IMG/VR virus record: IMGVR_UViG_3300045999_005920
Location: 1 to 37,504 of that record
DNA: 37,504 nt
Strand: one strand, 5' to 3'
DNA from: a virus
Under the pieces are notes generated by a model. It saw only the letters and a list, made by a program, of their open reading frames with translations, was not told the DNA's origin and did no database searches. This document shows, piece after piece, positions 37,171-37,504 of the stretch; positions within the stretch are counted from its first letter, which is position 1, and each line of letters opens with the position of its first letter. The position numbers and the translations under genes are program-made.

Positions 37171-37504
37171 GCAAAAGGTAACAAACTTCCTTGTTACCTT
37201 TTCAAAGTTTGTTACCAAGTTTGTTACCGATAAGCCTTTGATTATCAATGACTTATACAAAAGGTAACAGAGTTACAGACTTTTTTACTTAATTACGTGT
37301 ATAGAGAAAAAAAAAGAAGAGAGTAGTAAAAGCAAAAAATAAAAGGTCAGCAACTTTTTTTATTATTATAGAATGCTATGAAAAATGGGTAAAAGTTTGT
37401 TACCCGACGTTTTGGGCGAAAAAAGCACTGATTATCAATGAGTTAGCGGTAACAAAGTTGCTAAAAAAAGGTAACAAAGTTGGTCAAGGTTTGTTACCCA
37501 ACAC
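37171..37504. other. Iteron cluster, candidate replication origin
   Basis: This non-coding 334-base stretch continues past the window edge. It holds nine copies of GGTAACAAA or its complement TTTGTTACC, two of them shortened: 37177-37185, 37191-37198 (eight bases), 37208-37216, 37220-37228, 37263-37269 (seven bases), 37396-37404, 37448-37456, 37470-37478 and 37490-37498. Two lie in a tandem 12-bp repeat AAGTTTGTTACC (37205-37228). A 13-bp direct repeat TGATTATCAATGA occurs at 37239-37251 and 37429-37441. TTATACAAA at 37253-37261 is one base away from the DnaA-box consensus TTATnCACA. An A-rich segment at 37300-37345 could melt easily. Iterons next to the primase/helicase gene are a common origin layout. 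Confidence 0.65.
37173..37202 (+). terminator. 12-bp inverted repeat after the primase gene (terminator and iteron pair)
   Basis: AAAAGGTAACAA and TTGTTACCTTTT form a perfect 12-bp stem with a six-base loop. It starts two bases after the primase stop and the 3' arm ends in TTTT, so it can end transcription. The arms are also two copies of the iteron. Confidence 0.65.

Noticed and set aside
37171-37504. CRISPR-like array
   Set aside because: Repeats are only 9-13 bp, occur in both orientations and have irregular spacing; no cas genes are present.
1-37504. Recoded stop codons
   Set aside because: TAA, TAG and TGA all end genes cleanly with tight spacing to the next start, so the standard bacterial code holds.

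Overview
The window is 37.5 kb of a tailed double-stranded DNA phage with siphovirus-type gene order. It opens inside the large terminase gene and closes in a repeat-rich non-coding segment just after the replicative primase/helicase. The host is almost certainly a member of the Bacteroidota. Most transcription units are preceded by the TAnnTTTG minus-7 element of that phylum's housekeeping sigma factor, several with a TTG exactly 19 nt upstream. Shine-Dalgarno sequences are rare, leaders are rich in A and C (CACAAA-type), and exported proteins carry signal peptides ending in A-Q or a short lipobox. The DNA is visibly AT-rich and uses all three stop codons normally. No integrase, repressor, RNA polymerase or sigma factor is visible, so the phage seems to rely on host transcription; a lysogeny module outside the window cannot be excluded.

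Layout. 1-9.5 kb, head and connector module: terminase, portal with a DnaJ-like zinc motif, a small protein, scaffold, a small protein with its own promoter, a 13-residue lysine-rich micro-ORF, major capsid protein, a secreted-looking protein, two connector-type proteins, probable tail tube protein and a small protein. 9.5-21.3 kb, tail module: gp10-like protein, two chaperone-position proteins, tape measure, tail hub, a lipoprotein gene on the opposite strand, a receptor-region protein with PKD-like and leucine-rich-like parts, and a large fibre with a signal peptide. 21.3-25 kb, lysis region cut into very short transcription units: two holin-like proteins, a coiled-coil protein, a spanin candidate, a tRNA-like RNA lacking its anticodon, a ~210-nt structured RNA gene, an M15 endolysin and a metallophosphoesterase. 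25-26.6 kb, a leftward operon of seven small genes including DUF3310. 26.6-37.2 kb, a rightward replication and recombination operon: small proteins, a Sak4-like RecA-fold ATPase, a free-standing DnaA domain IV, an adenine methyltransferase with DUF4942, a DUF3127 SSB-like protein, an SF2 helicase and a primase-polymerase/SF3 helicase. 37.2-37.5 kb, an iteron cluster that looks like the replication origin.

How the parts fit. Leftward and rightward early operons fire from back-to-back promoters at 26.59-26.67 kb. The DnaA-like protein, SSB, helicase and primase/helicase would act at the iterons. Late genes are expressed from many separate host-type promoters. At seven of these the TAnnTTTG-like box lies only 4-5 nt before the start codon, which predicts leaderless mRNAs. 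A sequence-wide signal stands out: a full hand scan found only one GATC in 37.5 kb, while other four-base palindromes of the same composition (CTAG, GTAC, CATG) are common. That points to strong past selection by GATC-directed restriction.
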